From Micromonospora yangpuensis (GTDB lineage: Bacteria > Actinomycetota > Actinomycetes > Mycobacteriales > Micromonosporaceae), in the NCBI RefSeq assembly GCF_900091615.1, contig NZ_FMIA01000002.1, positions 6,369,001 to 6,433,000 on the forward strand: DNA of 64,000 bases. Direction: 5' to 3'. Shown piece by piece: positions 1 through 8,815 of the stretch; positions within the stretch are counted from its first letter, which is position 1; every line of letters begins with the position of its first letter. The translations under genes were made by a program, and so were the position numbers. The notes below the pieces were generated by a model. It saw nothing but the letters and a program-made list of their open reading frames with translations, had not been told where the DNA came from and did not search any database.

Positions 1-52
1 AGGTCGAATCCGGCGTCGTCGAGGTAGTGGAGGGTGAAACCTGAGGCCCGTC

Positions 53-475
53 CTATCCCCTGGGGTCGGAACCCCGTCCGGCCTGTCGTGCCTTGCCGAT
101 CAGCCCCAGGTGGGTGTGCTCGAACCCGTCGGTCGTCTTGAGGCCGTAACCCAACGCGCGGTCGACGGCGATGTGGAACACCCACGCGACGGCCAGCACC
201 CCGAGCCAGCCGATCTCGTCGCGGAACGCGGCTGCGGCCACGGCCACCGCGCCGAGCAACGCCGGCACCGTGTACGAGTGGACCACGTTGTAGCAGAAGG
301 CGCCGAGGCGCGGCCCCCGCAGGTAGCCGAGCATGGACAGGTCGAAGACGAGGAAGAGGGCGAGCAACGACCACCACGGGTATCCGACGGCGACGGTCAC
401 CACGACGGCGAGGGCCGCGACGACGACGGCCTCGACACGCTGCGCCACGACCGGGTTCAGCTCTGGCATCTCCAC
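53..475 (-). CDS. DUF4260-type small integral membrane protein
   Basis: This 140-residue protein has several hydrophobic spans (about residues 15-50 and 65-105). It carries the pattern typical of the DUF4260 family: F/Y-x-N-x-V-H-S near residue 65 and F-H-I-A-V-D-R-x-L-G-Y-G-L-K near 100. No catalytic function is established for the family. It is divergent from the sensor kinase at 556, with about 80 bases between the two starts. The ATG at 475 is the first plausible start. The 52 bases to the left, read on the minus strand, look weakly coding but are too short to call. Confidence 0.75.
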   Translation of the reverse strand: MEMPELNPVVAQRVEAVVVAALAVVVTVAVGYPWWSLLALFLVFDLSMLGYLRGPRLGAFCYNVVHSYTVPALLGAVAVAAAAFRDEIGWLGVLAVAWVFHIAVDRALGYGLKTTDGFEHTHLGLIGKARQAGRGSDPRG

Positions 476-555
476 ACCTCGATCAGGGGGTGTCGCTCGA
501 ACCCATGGTACGGGGCGTTCCCCCGGGTCCTCTTCTTCGGTAGATTTCGGTCGAC

Positions 556-1740
556 GTGCAGCAGGACGGTGACGACAGCCTCGATCCGCGGGTCCTCCGG
601 GAGATGGTGGACGACCGGGTGGTCGACGCCGTCCTGATCGGGCTGGCCGCCGCGGTGGGCCTGACCGCCGCCGTCCAACAGGCGAACGACCCGGTGCCGG
701 TGTCCGCCTGGATCCTGGCCGCGGACTGGGTCGCGGGGGTGCTCGGCTGCCTCGCGCTGTGGTGGCGGCGCCGGTTCCCGGTCGTACTCGGCGTCGTCCT
801 GACCGTGGCGAGCGCGTTCTCCGAGACGGTCGCCCCGGCCGCGATCGTCGCGTTGTTCACCGTCGCGGTGCACGGCTCGACCAGGGCGACGCTCGCGGTG
901 TGCGCGGTCAGCCTCGCCGCGCTCGGCACCCATCAGCTGCGCTGGCCCGAGCCGGCGGTCCCGCCGTTGACGGTGTTCGTCATCATCGGGCTGGGACACC
1001 TCGCCACCGTGGCGTGGGGCCTGTCCGTGCGCAACCGGCGGGCGTTGGTCGCGTCCCTGCGGGCACGGGCGGCGGCGGCCGAGGTCGAGGCGCTGCTGCG
1101 GGCCGAGCAGACCGCGCGGGAGGCCCGGGAGGCGCTCGCGCGGGAGATGCACGACCTCCTCGGGCACCGGCTCTCCCTGCTCAGCGTCCACGCGGGTGCC
1201 CTCACCTACGCCCGCGACGCGCCGGCCGAGGACCGGGCGCGGGCGGCCGAGGTGGTCCGCGAGAACGCGCACCGGGCCCTGCAGGACCTCCGCGAGGTGA
1301 TCGGGGTGCTCCGGGCCCCCGTGGGTGAGGAGCTGCCGATGCCGGGCGCCGAGGACGCCCTGGAGCTGATCGAGGAGGCCCGCCAGGCCGGCACGGCGGT
1401 CGAGCTGCGCGACGAGGCCGGGGTGACGACCGGCGACCGGAACATCCCGGAGACGTACGGCCGCACGCTCTACCGCCTCGTCCAGGAGGGCCTGACCAAC
1501 GTGCGCAAACACGCCCCGGGTACGCCGGTGCTGATCCGGATCACCGGGCGACCCGGCGACCGGGTGACCGCCGAGGTGGTCAACGGGCCCCCGGCGGATC
1601 CACCCTCGCGCCCGGACGGTGCCGGTGCGGGGCTGCGCGGGTTGCGGGAACGCGCCCAGCTCGTGGGCGGGCGGCTCGACCACGGACCGACGAACTCGGG
1701 CGGCTGGCGGGTCCGGCTCCGGCTACCCTGGCCGTCGTGA
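556..1740 (+). CDS. Sensor histidine kinase, NarL/DesK type (HisKA_3)
   Basis: The protein is a 394-residue membrane sensor kinase. The N-terminal half (about residues 25-155) has five or six hydrophobic segments and no large extracellular domain. A coiled linker follows, then the dimerisation/phospho-acceptor motif R-E-M-H-D-L-L-G-H, where His199 is the predicted phosphorylation site. The HATPase domain has the N-box Q-E-G-L-T-N-V-R-K-H near 313 and a G-A-G-L-R-G-L lid near 355. It starts at a GTG, and its stop overlaps the start of the response regulator by four bases (GTGA), so the pair is translationally coupled. The signal sensed is unknown. Confidence 0.9.
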   Translation: MQQDGDDSLDPRVLREMVDDRVVDAVLIGLAAAVGLTAAVQQANDPVPVSAWILAADWVAGVLGCLALWWRRRFPVVLGVVLTVASAFSETVAPAAIVALFTVAVHGSTRATLAVCAVSLAALGTHQLRWPEPAVPPLTVFVIIGLGHLATVAWGLSVRNRRALVASLRARAAAAEVEALLRAEQTAREAREALAREMHDLLGHRLSLLSVHAGALTYARDAPAEDRARAAEVVRENAHRALQDLREVIGVLRAPVGEELPMPGAEDALELIEEARQAGTAVELRDEAGVTTGDRNIPETYGRTLYRLVQEGLTNVRKHAPGTPVLIRITGRPGDRVTAEVVNGPPADPPSRPDGAGAGLRGLRERAQLVGGRLDHGPTNSGGWRVRLRLPWPS

Positions 1741-2435
1741 CCCATCCGATGCCCGCCGACGGCACGGGCGACCCGGTCATCGACGTGCTGCTGGCCGACG
1801 ACGACCCGGTGGTCCGGTTCGGGCTCAAGATGATCCTGAGCGGCGCCCCCGACCTGCGGGTGGTGGCTGAGGCGAGCGACGGCGCGGAGGCCGTGGAGCT
1901 GGCCCGGCGCCACCGGCCCGACGTGGTGCTGATGGACATCCGGATGCCCGACACCGACGGGCTCACCGCCACCGAGACGCTGCGCAGCGGTGCGTCCGGC
2001 CCGCAGGTAGTGGTGCTCACCACCTTCGACGCCGACGCCCAGGTGCTGCGTGCCCTGCGGGCGGGCGCGGCAGGTTTCCTCCTGAAGGACACCCCGCCGG
2101 ACGAACTCGTCGTCGCGATCCGGCACGCGGCGCAGGGCCGCCCCGTGCTCTCGCCCGAGGTGACGCGTCGGCTCATCGCGCGGGTCGCGGAGCCGGGGCA
2201 GGACGACCGGCAGCAGGCCGCCCGACGGCGGCTCGACGTGCTCGCCGACCGGGAGCGGACGGTCGCGGCCGAGATCGGTGCCGGGCGCACCAACGCGGAG
2301 ATCGCCGCACGGCACCACCTCGGCCTGACCACGGTCAAGACCCACGTGTCGGCGATCCTCACCAAGCTGGACCTCAACAACCGCGTGCAGGTGGCACTGC
2401 TCGTGCAGGAGGCCGGGCTCACCCCCCTGGAGTGA
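1737..2435 (+). CDS. LuxR/NarL-family response regulator
   Basis: The 232-residue protein has a receiver domain at about 15-135, with the acidic cluster D-D-D-P near 21-24, phospho-acceptor Asp67 in V-L-M-D-I-R-M-P, and the conserved Lys of L-L-K-D near 118. A LuxR-type HTH lies at about 170-230 (T-N-A-E-I-A ... T-V-K-T-H-V). It is the cognate partner of the kinase at 556 because the two genes overlap by four bases. Direct targets cannot be deduced; the lipoprotein gene at 2535 is the nearest downstream candidate. Confidence 0.93.
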   Translation: MTHPMPADGTGDPVIDVLLADDDPVVRFGLKMILSGAPDLRVVAEASDGAEAVELARRHRPDVVLMDIRMPDTDGLTATETLRSGASGPQVVVLTTFDADAQVLRALRAGAAGFLLKDTPPDELVVAIRHAAQGRPVLSPEVTRRLIARVAEPGQDDRQQAARRRLDVLADRERTVAAEIGAGRTNAEIAARHHLGLTTVKTHVSAILTKLDLNNRVQVALLVQEAGLTPLE

Positions 2436-2534
2436 CCGGGCGGTCAGCTGCCGTACCCGCGCTCCTACTTTGGTTGGTGGATCCGGAGCCTTGGACGGAG
2501 AACGGAGCCGGGTGGCCCGCCTAGCGTCGATGTC

Positions 2535-4169
2535 ATGCGACTTTCATCCCGACATAGCCGCGTGTCACCCGTACCCCTTCGGATCGGCGCGGCGCTGGCC
2601 GGCGCGGTGCTGGCCCTGACCGGTTGCACCGGTGCGGCCGGACCGGCGGCGCCGGACCGCCCGGTGGCGGCCGTCGGCCCGACCGGGCCCGCGCCGACCC
2701 CGGACCCGGTGCAGTGGAAGGAGTGCGGGCCGGGCCGCGACTGCGCCACCGTCGAGGTGCCGCTGGAGTACACCGACCCCGACGGGAAGCAGATCCCGCT
2801 CGCCGTGACCCGGCACCGGGCCACCGACCCGGACCGGCGCATCGGCAGCCTGTTCATCAACCCGGGTGGTCCGGGGGTGTCGGCCACCGAGACGGTCGCC
2901 TCCATCGACGCCGCCCACGACAAGGGTCCCTACTCGCCCGAGGTCGTCGCCCGGTTCGACGTCGTCGGCATGGACCCGCGCGGTGTCGGTGAGTCCGGTG
3001 CCGTGCGGTGCCTGACCGACGAGCAGCGGGCCGAGCAGGCAGCCGAGGACCGTGACCCGACCGTCCCCGGCGGAAAGCCGTTCGGCAAGCTGCTCACCGA
3101 CGCCCGCACCTTCGCCAAGGGCTGCCTGGACCACCAGAGCCCCGAGTTCCTGGCGAGTCTCTCCACCGACAACGTGGCCCGGGACCTGGACCAGGTGCGC
3201 GCCGCGCTCGGCGAGGAGAAGATCACCTTCTACGGCGCCTCCTACGGCACGGTGGTGGGTCCCATGTACGCCACGCTCTTCCCCGACCGGGTACGCCAGA
3301 TGGTGATCGACGCCCCGGTCGACACCGGCCTGTGGCAGAACGACCCCCTGCGGCTCCTGGACGACGTCGCCCGCTCCAACGAGGAGACGCTCGACGCCTG
3401 GTTCAAGACCTGCCGCGCCGAGGGCGTCAAGGTGTGCGCCTTCGGCGACGGTGATCCGGAGGCCGCGTTCGACGCCCTGATCACCAAGCTGGAGGCGAAG
3501 CCGCTGCGGGTTCCCCCGGTCGAGGGCCTCACGCCGGGCGGCACGCTCGACGGGGCGATGGCCCTGGAGGCCGTGCGCGCCGCCGCCGGCAACCGGACAC
3601 TCTGGCCCACGCTCACCGCGGGTCTGCTCGCCGCTCAGCGGGGCGACGGCACGGCTCTGCACTTCGTGGTCTCATTCGTCACGGTCGCGCCGTTCGGCGC
3701 CCCGTTCGCGAGCCTCCAGGAGCCGCACAACGCCGTCCGCTGCGTCGACTGGCCGGAGCTGGGCAAGCTGTCCGAGCACCACGCCGCGGCGAAGAAGATC
3801 ACCGGGCGTGGCGAACGGCTCGGCAGCCGGGCCGCCTACAGTGCGCTCAACTGCGCGTCGTGGCCGGTCGAGAACAAGGACCGGTTCACCTCCGAACTCA
3901 CCGGTGCCGGCGCCCCGCCGATCCTGGTGGTCGGTGGTCGACTGGACAACGTGTCGCCGCACCACTGGGCCGAGAACATGACGAAGCGGCTGGCGGACGC
4001 CGTCCTGCTCACCCGCGAGGGCGTCGGCCACACCTCCTACCGGATGAGCGGCCCGTGCGTCGACGCGGCCGTGGACGCCGTACTGATCGACGGGGTGCTG
4101 CCCGCCGACGGCACCGTCTGCGACGACGTGCCCCCCGGCACCACCCGGCCGCCTGCTCCGCAGGGGTAG
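2535..4169 (+). CDS. Secreted alpha/beta-hydrolase lipoprotein, tripeptidyl aminopeptidase-like (S33)
   Basis: The 544-residue protein starts with a basic N-terminus and hydrophobic stretch ending in the lipobox L-T-G-C (Cys about residue 32), so it is probably a lipoprotein anchored outside the membrane. The mature part matches the SlpD/SlpE/Tap family. It has an oxyanion region N-P-G-G-P-G near 110, nucleophile Ser236 in G-A-S-Y-G, probable Asp471 in G-G-R-L-D-N, and His499 in G-V-G-H-T-S. The C-terminal TAP-like domain is present and the length is normal. In Streptomyces such enzymes remove N-terminal tripeptides from secreted proteins; the substrate here is inferred only by family. Confidence 0.9.
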   Translation: MRLSSRHSRVSPVPLRIGAALAGAVLALTGCTGAAGPAAPDRPVAAVGPTGPAPTPDPVQWKECGPGRDCATVEVPLEYTDPDGKQIPLAVTRHRATDPDRRIGSLFINPGGPGVSATETVASIDAAHDKGPYSPEVVARFDVVGMDPRGVGESGAVRCLTDEQRAEQAAEDRDPTVPGGKPFGKLLTDARTFAKGCLDHQSPEFLASLSTDNVARDLDQVRAALGEEKITFYGASYGTVVGPMYATLFPDRVRQMVIDAPVDTGLWQNDPLRLLDDVARSNEETLDAWFKTCRAEGVKVCAFGDGDPEAAFDALITKLEAKPLRVPPVEGLTPGGTLDGAMALEAVRAAAGNRTLWPTLTAGLLAAQRGDGTALHFVVSFVTVAPFGAPFASLQEPHNAVRCVDWPELGKLSEHHAAAKKITGRGERLGSRAAYSALNCASWPVENKDRFTSELTGAGAPPILVVGGRLDNVSPHHWAENMTKRLADAVLLTREGVGHTSYRMSGPCVDAAVDAVLIDGVLPADGTVCDDVPPGTTRPPAPQG

Positions 4170-4267
4170 CCAGGGAGGCGCTCAGTCCCCCTGCTCCAGC
4201 GGTAGCCGTCTATGCTGTGCCGGTCGACAGCGATCCGCACCCCGGTGCGGTGGGGAGGTCCAGGGCA

Positions 4268-5542
4268 GTGGGACTGAGCGTCGTCATCCCGTACTTCCGA
4301 CAGGCCCGGTGCCTGGACCTGACGCTCGGTGCGCTGGCGGCACAGGACCCGGACGCGGGCCGCTTCGAGGTCCTCGTCGTCGACGACGACTCCCGGGACG
4401 ACGTGGACGCCCTCGTCCGCGCCTACCAGGACCGACTCGACCTGCGGCTGATCCGGTTGCCGGTCAACCGGGGCCGGGCGGTGGCCCGCAACCGGGGCAT
4501 GGCCGAGGCCACCGGCGACCGGATCGTCCTGCTCGACGCCGACTCGCTGGCCGGCCCCGGGCTGATCGGTCGGCACGCCCGGTTCCACCGCAGCCGCCCG
4601 GAGGACGTGCTGTTGGGTGCCCGGATCGAACACGACTGGCGGGCGGTGCACGACCCCACCCGACCCCCGGCACCGTCGGCGTACCACACCGACCTGCGCT
4701 ACCGGTGGGGCCTGGACCCGGGGACGTTCGCCGACCACCCGGCCCCGTGGATCTTCGGCTACAGCCATCACATGTCGGTGCCGTCGGCCCAGGTCCGGGC
4801 GGTCGGCGGTTTCGACGAACGCTTCGTCCGGTGGGGGCACGAGGACGTCGAGTTCGCCTACCGGCTCTTCCTGGCGGGCCGACGGCGAGCGGGTCACTTC
4901 CACTTCGACCCGCTCGCCCTCTGCCACCACATCCCGCACTTCCGGGAGACCGCCAACAGTTGGGCGGAGGCCGGCCAGCTGCTGACCTACATGATCGACA
5001 AACACCGTACGCTGGAGTTGGAGCTGTACAAGGACGGGCCGATGGGGGTCGCCGCGGCCCTGCCCACGTACCTGGAACGGCTGCGGGCCCTGCACGACTG
5101 GGACAACCGGGCCGCCCGCGACGAGGCCCTCGCCGCGCTACCGGCCCGGCAGGAGCCGGGTCGACTGGTGATGGGCATCGGACTGGCCGACCGCGTGCCG
5201 TTCACCGGGCACACCGAGGTGCTGGACCAACGGCCGCCGACCGAGGCGCCGCCCGGACTGATCGGCCTGCGCCTGCCGTTCCCCGCCGACCACTTCGCCG
5301 ACCTGCTCCACCTGGACGTGTGGCGGACCGCCGCACCGGACCACCTATCCAGGATGGTGGTCGAAGGGCTACGGGTGGCCCGGACGGTGTACCTCGGCGC
5401 GTCGAAAGGTGTCCCCACCGCGGACGAGGTCGGCCTGGTCGACTGTCCCGAACACCTCTGCGACATGCTGCGCGGGCACACCGACAGCGAGGTGGTGCAC
5501 GACGGTGACCACGCCTGGCTGATCCGGATCAGAAGGGGATAG
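4268..5542 (+). CDS. Family 2 glycosyltransferase with C-terminal extension
   Basis: The 424-residue protein opens with the GT-A signature (S-V-V-I-P-Y, then V-V-D-D-D-S near 37-42). It has the metal-binding D-A-D near 90 and the galactosyltransferase-C-like patch R-W-G-H-E-D-V-E near 190. The last 130 residues form a second region that resembles the tail of a Rossmann-type methyltransferase but lacks a recognisable SAM motif. The GTG at 4268 is chosen because a GGGAGG Shine-Dalgarno lies about ten bases upstream and the protein begins exactly at the GT-A beta strand. The acceptor is unknown. Confidence 0.8.
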   Translation: MGLSVVIPYFRQARCLDLTLGALAAQDPDAGRFEVLVVDDDSRDDVDALVRAYQDRLDLRLIRLPVNRGRAVARNRGMAEATGDRIVLLDADSLAGPGLIGRHARFHRSRPEDVLLGARIEHDWRAVHDPTRPPAPSAYHTDLRYRWGLDPGTFADHPAPWIFGYSHHMSVPSAQVRAVGGFDERFVRWGHEDVEFAYRLFLAGRRRAGHFHFDPLALCHHIPHFRETANSWAEAGQLLTYMIDKHRTLELELYKDGPMGVAAALPTYLERLRALHDWDNRAARDEALAALPARQEPGRLVMGIGLADRVPFTGHTEVLDQRPPTEAPPGLIGLRLPFPADHFADLLHLDVWRTAAPDHLSRMVVEGLRVARTVYLGASKGVPTADEVGLVDCPEHLCDMLRGHTDSEVVHDGDHAWLIRIRRG

Positions 5543-5731
5543 TCCCGCCCCGCGCACCACGGCCGCCGGGTGCGCGAATGGATGTTCGGGCAGCCATGAC
5601 ACCCGGACGGTCGATCCATTGGGGACTGTCGGATTCCCGCTTTCGAGGGCCGGTTCCGCGCCGGAGGATGCTCTTCCAAGCTCCTCTGTCAGGTCCGCTG
5701 TGGAGGTGTCCGCAGGCGAAGGCGGTGAACG

Positions 5732-6850
5732 ATGCGTTGTGTCACCTGTGGTGCCGACACCGATGCGGTGCTCCCCACCTGCCAGCGCTGCGGTTCGGCC
5801 CTGCCCGGCGCCGCCGCCGTACCGCAGGTGCAGTCGCCGGCCCACCCGGTGGGACCCGTGCCACCGGTGCCGCCCGGTGCTACGGAGCCGCCGGTCGTGC
5901 CGTCCGCGTCGCCGGGGTCGGCCGTGGCGGCACCGGTCCCGTGGTGGGACCTGCTGCTCTGCGCGGTCCTGCTCGTTGCCTGGCTGCTGGTGGTGCTTCT
6001 GCTCGCCTTCGCCCGGGGCGCCCGGGACCTCTCCCTGGTGCCGGATCGGCTGGCCCTGTGGCACCACCTGCTCGCCGCGCTCGCGGTGGCCGTCTACCTG
6101 GTGAGCGCCGTCCGGGGCGTACCCGAGACACCCGGGCACACGCTGGCGCGCAACATCCGGGGATCGGGGCGTGCCGGCGATCTGGCGCGGGCGGTCCGAC
6201 TCCTCCTGCCCAGCCTGCTGGTGACCGTTGTGGTGGCGCTCATCGCGGGAGTGACCGTGCCGCTGCCCGCGAAGGTCTCCGGACCGGTGGTCACCGCCAC
6301 GCCGCCGCCCGCCGCCGACCCGGTGCCGGTCGACACGACGCCGGCGCCCGCCCCGTCCGCGATGACGGCATCGGCACCGGAGACGCTGACCGGGATCGAC
6401 GATCCGGACGCCCGGCGGCTTGCGCAGGCCGTGGCGGTGGATGCCCTGCTCTCCGAGTCGATCAATTCGCGCAGCGACCTGGCGGTCGGCATAGCGGCGG
6501 TGGGACAGTGCCGCGATCTGGAACGTTCACTCGGGCTGCTGGAGGGCGTGACAGAACGACGCCGCGACCAGCGGGACCAGGCCAAGGCGCTGGACGTCGA
6601 CGCGCTCGCTGACGGGTCGGCGATGCGGAGCCACCTGGTGTCCGCCTTCTCGTACGCGGGGGACGCCGATGCCGCCTACGCCGCCTGGGCCCGGCGGTCC
6701 ATCCGCTCCGGCTGCTCGCTCGACGCCAACTGGCGGCGCGGCAACCAGCTCTCCGAGCGGGCGCAGCGGGCCAAGAGTGAGTTCCTCCGCAGGTGGAACC
6801 CGATCGCCAGCTCCTGTGGACTGCCCACCCGCACGACGAAGGAAATCTAG
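5732..6850 (+). CDS. Zinc-ribbon membrane protein of unknown function
   Basis: This 372-residue protein begins with a C-x2-C-x12-C-x2-C zinc ribbon (residues 3-21). A Pro/Val-rich linker follows, then hydrophobic segments near 70-95, 110-130 and 155-185, a second Pro/Ala-rich extracellular-type linker, and a helical C-terminal domain with two Cys (about 252 and 332) plus one near the end. This architecture (cytosolic ribbon, membrane anchor, extracellular helical domain) is common in actinobacterial proteins of unknown function. A downstream gene fragment starts 11 bases after the stop, suggesting cotranscription. Confidence 0.7.
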   Translation: MRCVTCGADTDAVLPTCQRCGSALPGAAAVPQVQSPAHPVGPVPPVPPGATEPPVVPSASPGSAVAAPVPWWDLLLCAVLLVAWLLVVLLLAFARGARDLSLVPDRLALWHHLLAALAVAVYLVSAVRGVPETPGHTLARNIRGSGRAGDLARAVRLLLPSLLVTVVVALIAGVTVPLPAKVSGPVVTATPPPAADPVPVDTTPAPAPSAMTASAPETLTGIDDPDARRLAQAVAVDALLSESINSRSDLAVGIAAVGQCRDLERSLGLLEGVTERRRDQRDQAKALDVDALADGSAMRSHLVSAFSYAGDADAAYAAWARRSIRSGCSLDANWRRGNQLSERAQRAKSEFLRRWNPIASSCGLPTRTTKEI

Positions 6851-6861
6851 GCTCCCGGGAG

Positions 6862-7060
6862 ATGGTGACGGTGACCGACCCGCCGCAGGCTGATCATTTC
6901 GACTTTCCGTCGTACCAGGTGCCGCCCTCGCTGTCCGATACCACCCGGCACCTGTGCGGGGCGGCCCACCTCGACGAGAAACTCGCCGACACGGTTATCC
7001 GGGAGGTGGTCGAGGAGGGGCGCCGCGCCGTCGCCCTCTCGTTCGGCTTCGGAGCTTGCC
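6862..7060 (+). pseudogene. 5' fragment of a deleted gene
   Basis: A good start (ATG, followed by Val-Thr-Val-Thr) opens about 62 residues of well-formed coding sequence rich in Asp, Glu and aromatic residues. After the motif A-L-S-F-G-F, near 7047, the reading frame turns into low-quality sequence that overlaps the next gene and stops only at 7260. I interpret this as the N-terminal remnant of a longer protein whose remainder was deleted. That rests on my recollection of longer relatives and should be checked by homology search. It follows the zinc-ribbon gene closely. Confidence 0.45.
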
Positions 7061-7420
7061 ATGGCAGATCCGGATCAGCCGGCCCGGTCGATCGTCTTCC
7101 ACAACACCATCCACGGCGGCCAGCAGGCGATGGCCAGCGACAAACCGGTCATGGTCCAGTACAACGGGACGAGCGGGCCCGGGGAGAGGTTCGACGCGTT
7201 ACTGCGGATCCTCAAGGAGCAGGTGACCGACTTCGACGACCCGGATCGGGCCGGCCGTGAGGTGGCGACGATCGAGGCGGCCCGGACGGAGCGGGCGACG
7301 GACCGCCGCCCGGTGCTTACCTCGTTGGAGGAGCTGGCCGCGTTGGCCGCGGCGGGTGGCACGCTGGCGGAGACGGTCGGCAAGATGATCGAACTGGTCT
7401 CCCAACACTGGCCGCTGTGA
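7061..7420 (+). CDS. Small helical protein of unknown function
   Basis: The 119-residue protein has a short N-terminal stretch of alternating residues with H-G-G (I-V-F-H-N-T-I-H-G-G) near 13-22. A predominantly alpha-helical domain (residues 38-119) rich in Glu, Arg and Leu follows. That arrangement resembles short effector-associated domains found beside actinobacterial NTPase or protease genes, but no family is assigned. A GGAG sequence lies 6 bases before the ATG. The gene that normally precedes it appears truncated (6862-7060), so it may be orphaned. Confidence 0.5.
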   Translation: MADPDQPARSIVFHNTIHGGQQAMASDKPVMVQYNGTSGPGERFDALLRILKEQVTDFDDPDRAGREVATIEAARTERATDRRPVLTSLEELAALAAAGGTLAETVGKMIELVSQHWPL

Positions 7421-7463
7421 ACCCCGCCGCAGGTGCGCCGCCACCTGGCGGGCCTGACTCATG

Positions 7464-8060
7464 TCACGTGCCGGGAGTGCGTACGGGGCCCGATTTCCTG
7501 GTCATCCACCAGATGATCGCGGTGATGACGACGAGCCCGGCACCAGGCAACAGGTTGTTGATCGAGCCGACCGCCTCGTCGCGACTCTCGAGGGAGCCAC
7601 CGACATCGAGGTGCAGGGTCGTGGCGAGGACGAAGGCCATGGCGTTGTAGACGGCGTGCAGCACGACGGCGACCTCCAGCCCGCCGGTGCGCCAGGTGAC
7701 GATCGCCATCGTCGAGAACAGCACGAGATACGACGTGAGCAGGTAGGGGTCGAGCGTGCCGTGCAGGAGCGAGAAGAGCACGGTCGTGACGATGATGCCG
7801 AGGACCGCCCCGGAGCGGGCGCCGCGGGTCCAGCCGCCGACGACGCGGAACATCAGGCCGCGCAGTCCGTACTCCTCACCCGCCGCCGCCAGCGGCGTGA
7901 GCAGGACACTGATCAGGAGGAACGCCACGAGGTCGGCGGTCGTCCAGGGGACCGGGTCGTCGGGAACGAAGAACCCGATGGTGACGAGGACGGCCAGCAG
8001 CGGGCCGAAGGCGAGCAGCGTACGGCCGAGGACGCCGTAACGGAAACGCCCCTCTCGAGG
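7464..8060 (-). pseudogene. 5'-truncated CPBP intramembrane metalloprotease
   Basis: The conserved C-terminal CPBP (Abi) core is present: E-E-Y-G-L-R-G (EExxxR), the F-x3-H motif in F-S-L-L-H-G, and H-A-V-Y-N-A (HxxxN). The open frame runs back without a stop to the TGA of the gene at 8061, but it contains no ATG or GTG before the GTG at 7928. The first two or three membrane spans expected for the family are missing. I read this as a deletion that fused the gene to the stop codon of its neighbour. A shortened protein from GTG 7928 (154 residues) is possible but would keep only the core helices. Confidence 0.65.
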
Positions 8061-8714
8061 TCAGCTCGCGAGGGAGTCGAGCCAGTTCGTGCGCAGTCGC
8101 AGTGCGCGCTCGGCGCTGCCCGCGACCGCTGCGGCACCGGCGGCGATGTTCACCGCGAGCGGGATGCGCACCGGCAGTTCGAAGGTTCCGAGGGAGTCCG
8201 CCACGGGCGGGACGTGCGAGAGCGTCGCGACGAGTTGCGGCATGGCCACGCCGAATCCGACGAGTACGAGCAGGGCCGAGACGACGCCGATGAGGCGGCT
8301 CACGCCCGGGTGGGTCTGATGGAGGCGGGCGCGTCGACCTTCGGCGGAAGCGGGATGGGGCACCAACTGCGACTGGGTGCCGTCGGCACGCACGTAGTGG
8401 CAGCGGCGTAGGCCGAAGGTGTTGACGGCGACCTCGATGTGACCGCCCGGCACGGGGAAACGGGCGGGCACCGTCGAGAACGACAGGAGCGCGCCGTCGA
8501 GGTAGAGCCGCGCCCGTACCGCGCCGTCGTCGCGATCGCCCAGCTGACGGACGTCAACCGCGTACGTGGACACGGTGCCGTCTGGTGCGCGCAGGGTCAG
8601 TGTGCGTACGGACCTGCTCAGCAGCTGCCACCAGCGGAAGCGCGGCAGCGGCTCGCCGTTGCCGGGGCGGATGCGCCGCGCCGCGAGATGGTTTCGCATT
8701 ATTCCGAACGCCAC
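8061..8714 (-). CDS. Membrane protein of unknown function, TetR-adjacent
   Basis: The 217-residue protein has a soluble N-terminal part of about 125 residues that is beta-rich (T-L-T-L-R-A-P-D-G-T; G-H-I-E-V-A-V-N). Two hydrophobic segments follow, near 140-160 and 180-200. No family is assigned. Its start faces the TetR gene, with two copies of a palindromic operator in the shared promoter region, so it is very probably the repressor's main target. It may form an operon with the truncated protease downstream. Confidence 0.7.
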   Translation of the reverse strand: MAFGIMRNHLAARRIRPGNGEPLPRFRWWQLLSRSVRTLTLRAPDGTVSTYAVDVRQLGDRDDGAVRARLYLDGALLSFSTVPARFPVPGGHIEVAVNTFGLRRCHYVRADGTQSQLVPHPASAEGRRARLHQTHPGVSRLIGVVSALLVLVGFGVAMPQLVATLSHVPPVADSLGTFELPVRIPLAVNIAAGAAAVAGSAERALRLRTNWLDSLAS

Positions 8715-8746
8715 CCGAGGACCCCCTGTCTTCGATCACCACACGA

Positions 8747-8790
8747 CTAACACACTGTGCTAGTCCCTGGAATCTAGCACAGTGTGCTAG
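8747..8790. promoter_or_regulatory. Tandem palindromic operators for the TetR regulator
   Basis: Two near-identical palindromes lie in the 101-base divergent promoter: 8774-8790 is a perfect 17-base palindrome with half-site CTAGCACA, and 8747-8763 is a one- or two-base variant of it. Their centres are 27 bp apart. The position between divergent starts (8714 minus, 8816 plus) fits autoregulation and repression of the membrane-protein gene. Confidence 0.8.
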
Positions 8791-8815
8791 AAATGGGTGT
8801 GAGGAGGTGCCGAAG

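Noticed and set aside
1..52. A gene running off the left edge on the minus strand.
   Set aside because: A short stretch reads as plausible protein (F-T-L-H-Y-L-D-D-A-G), but about 17 codons with no start or motif are too few to annotate.
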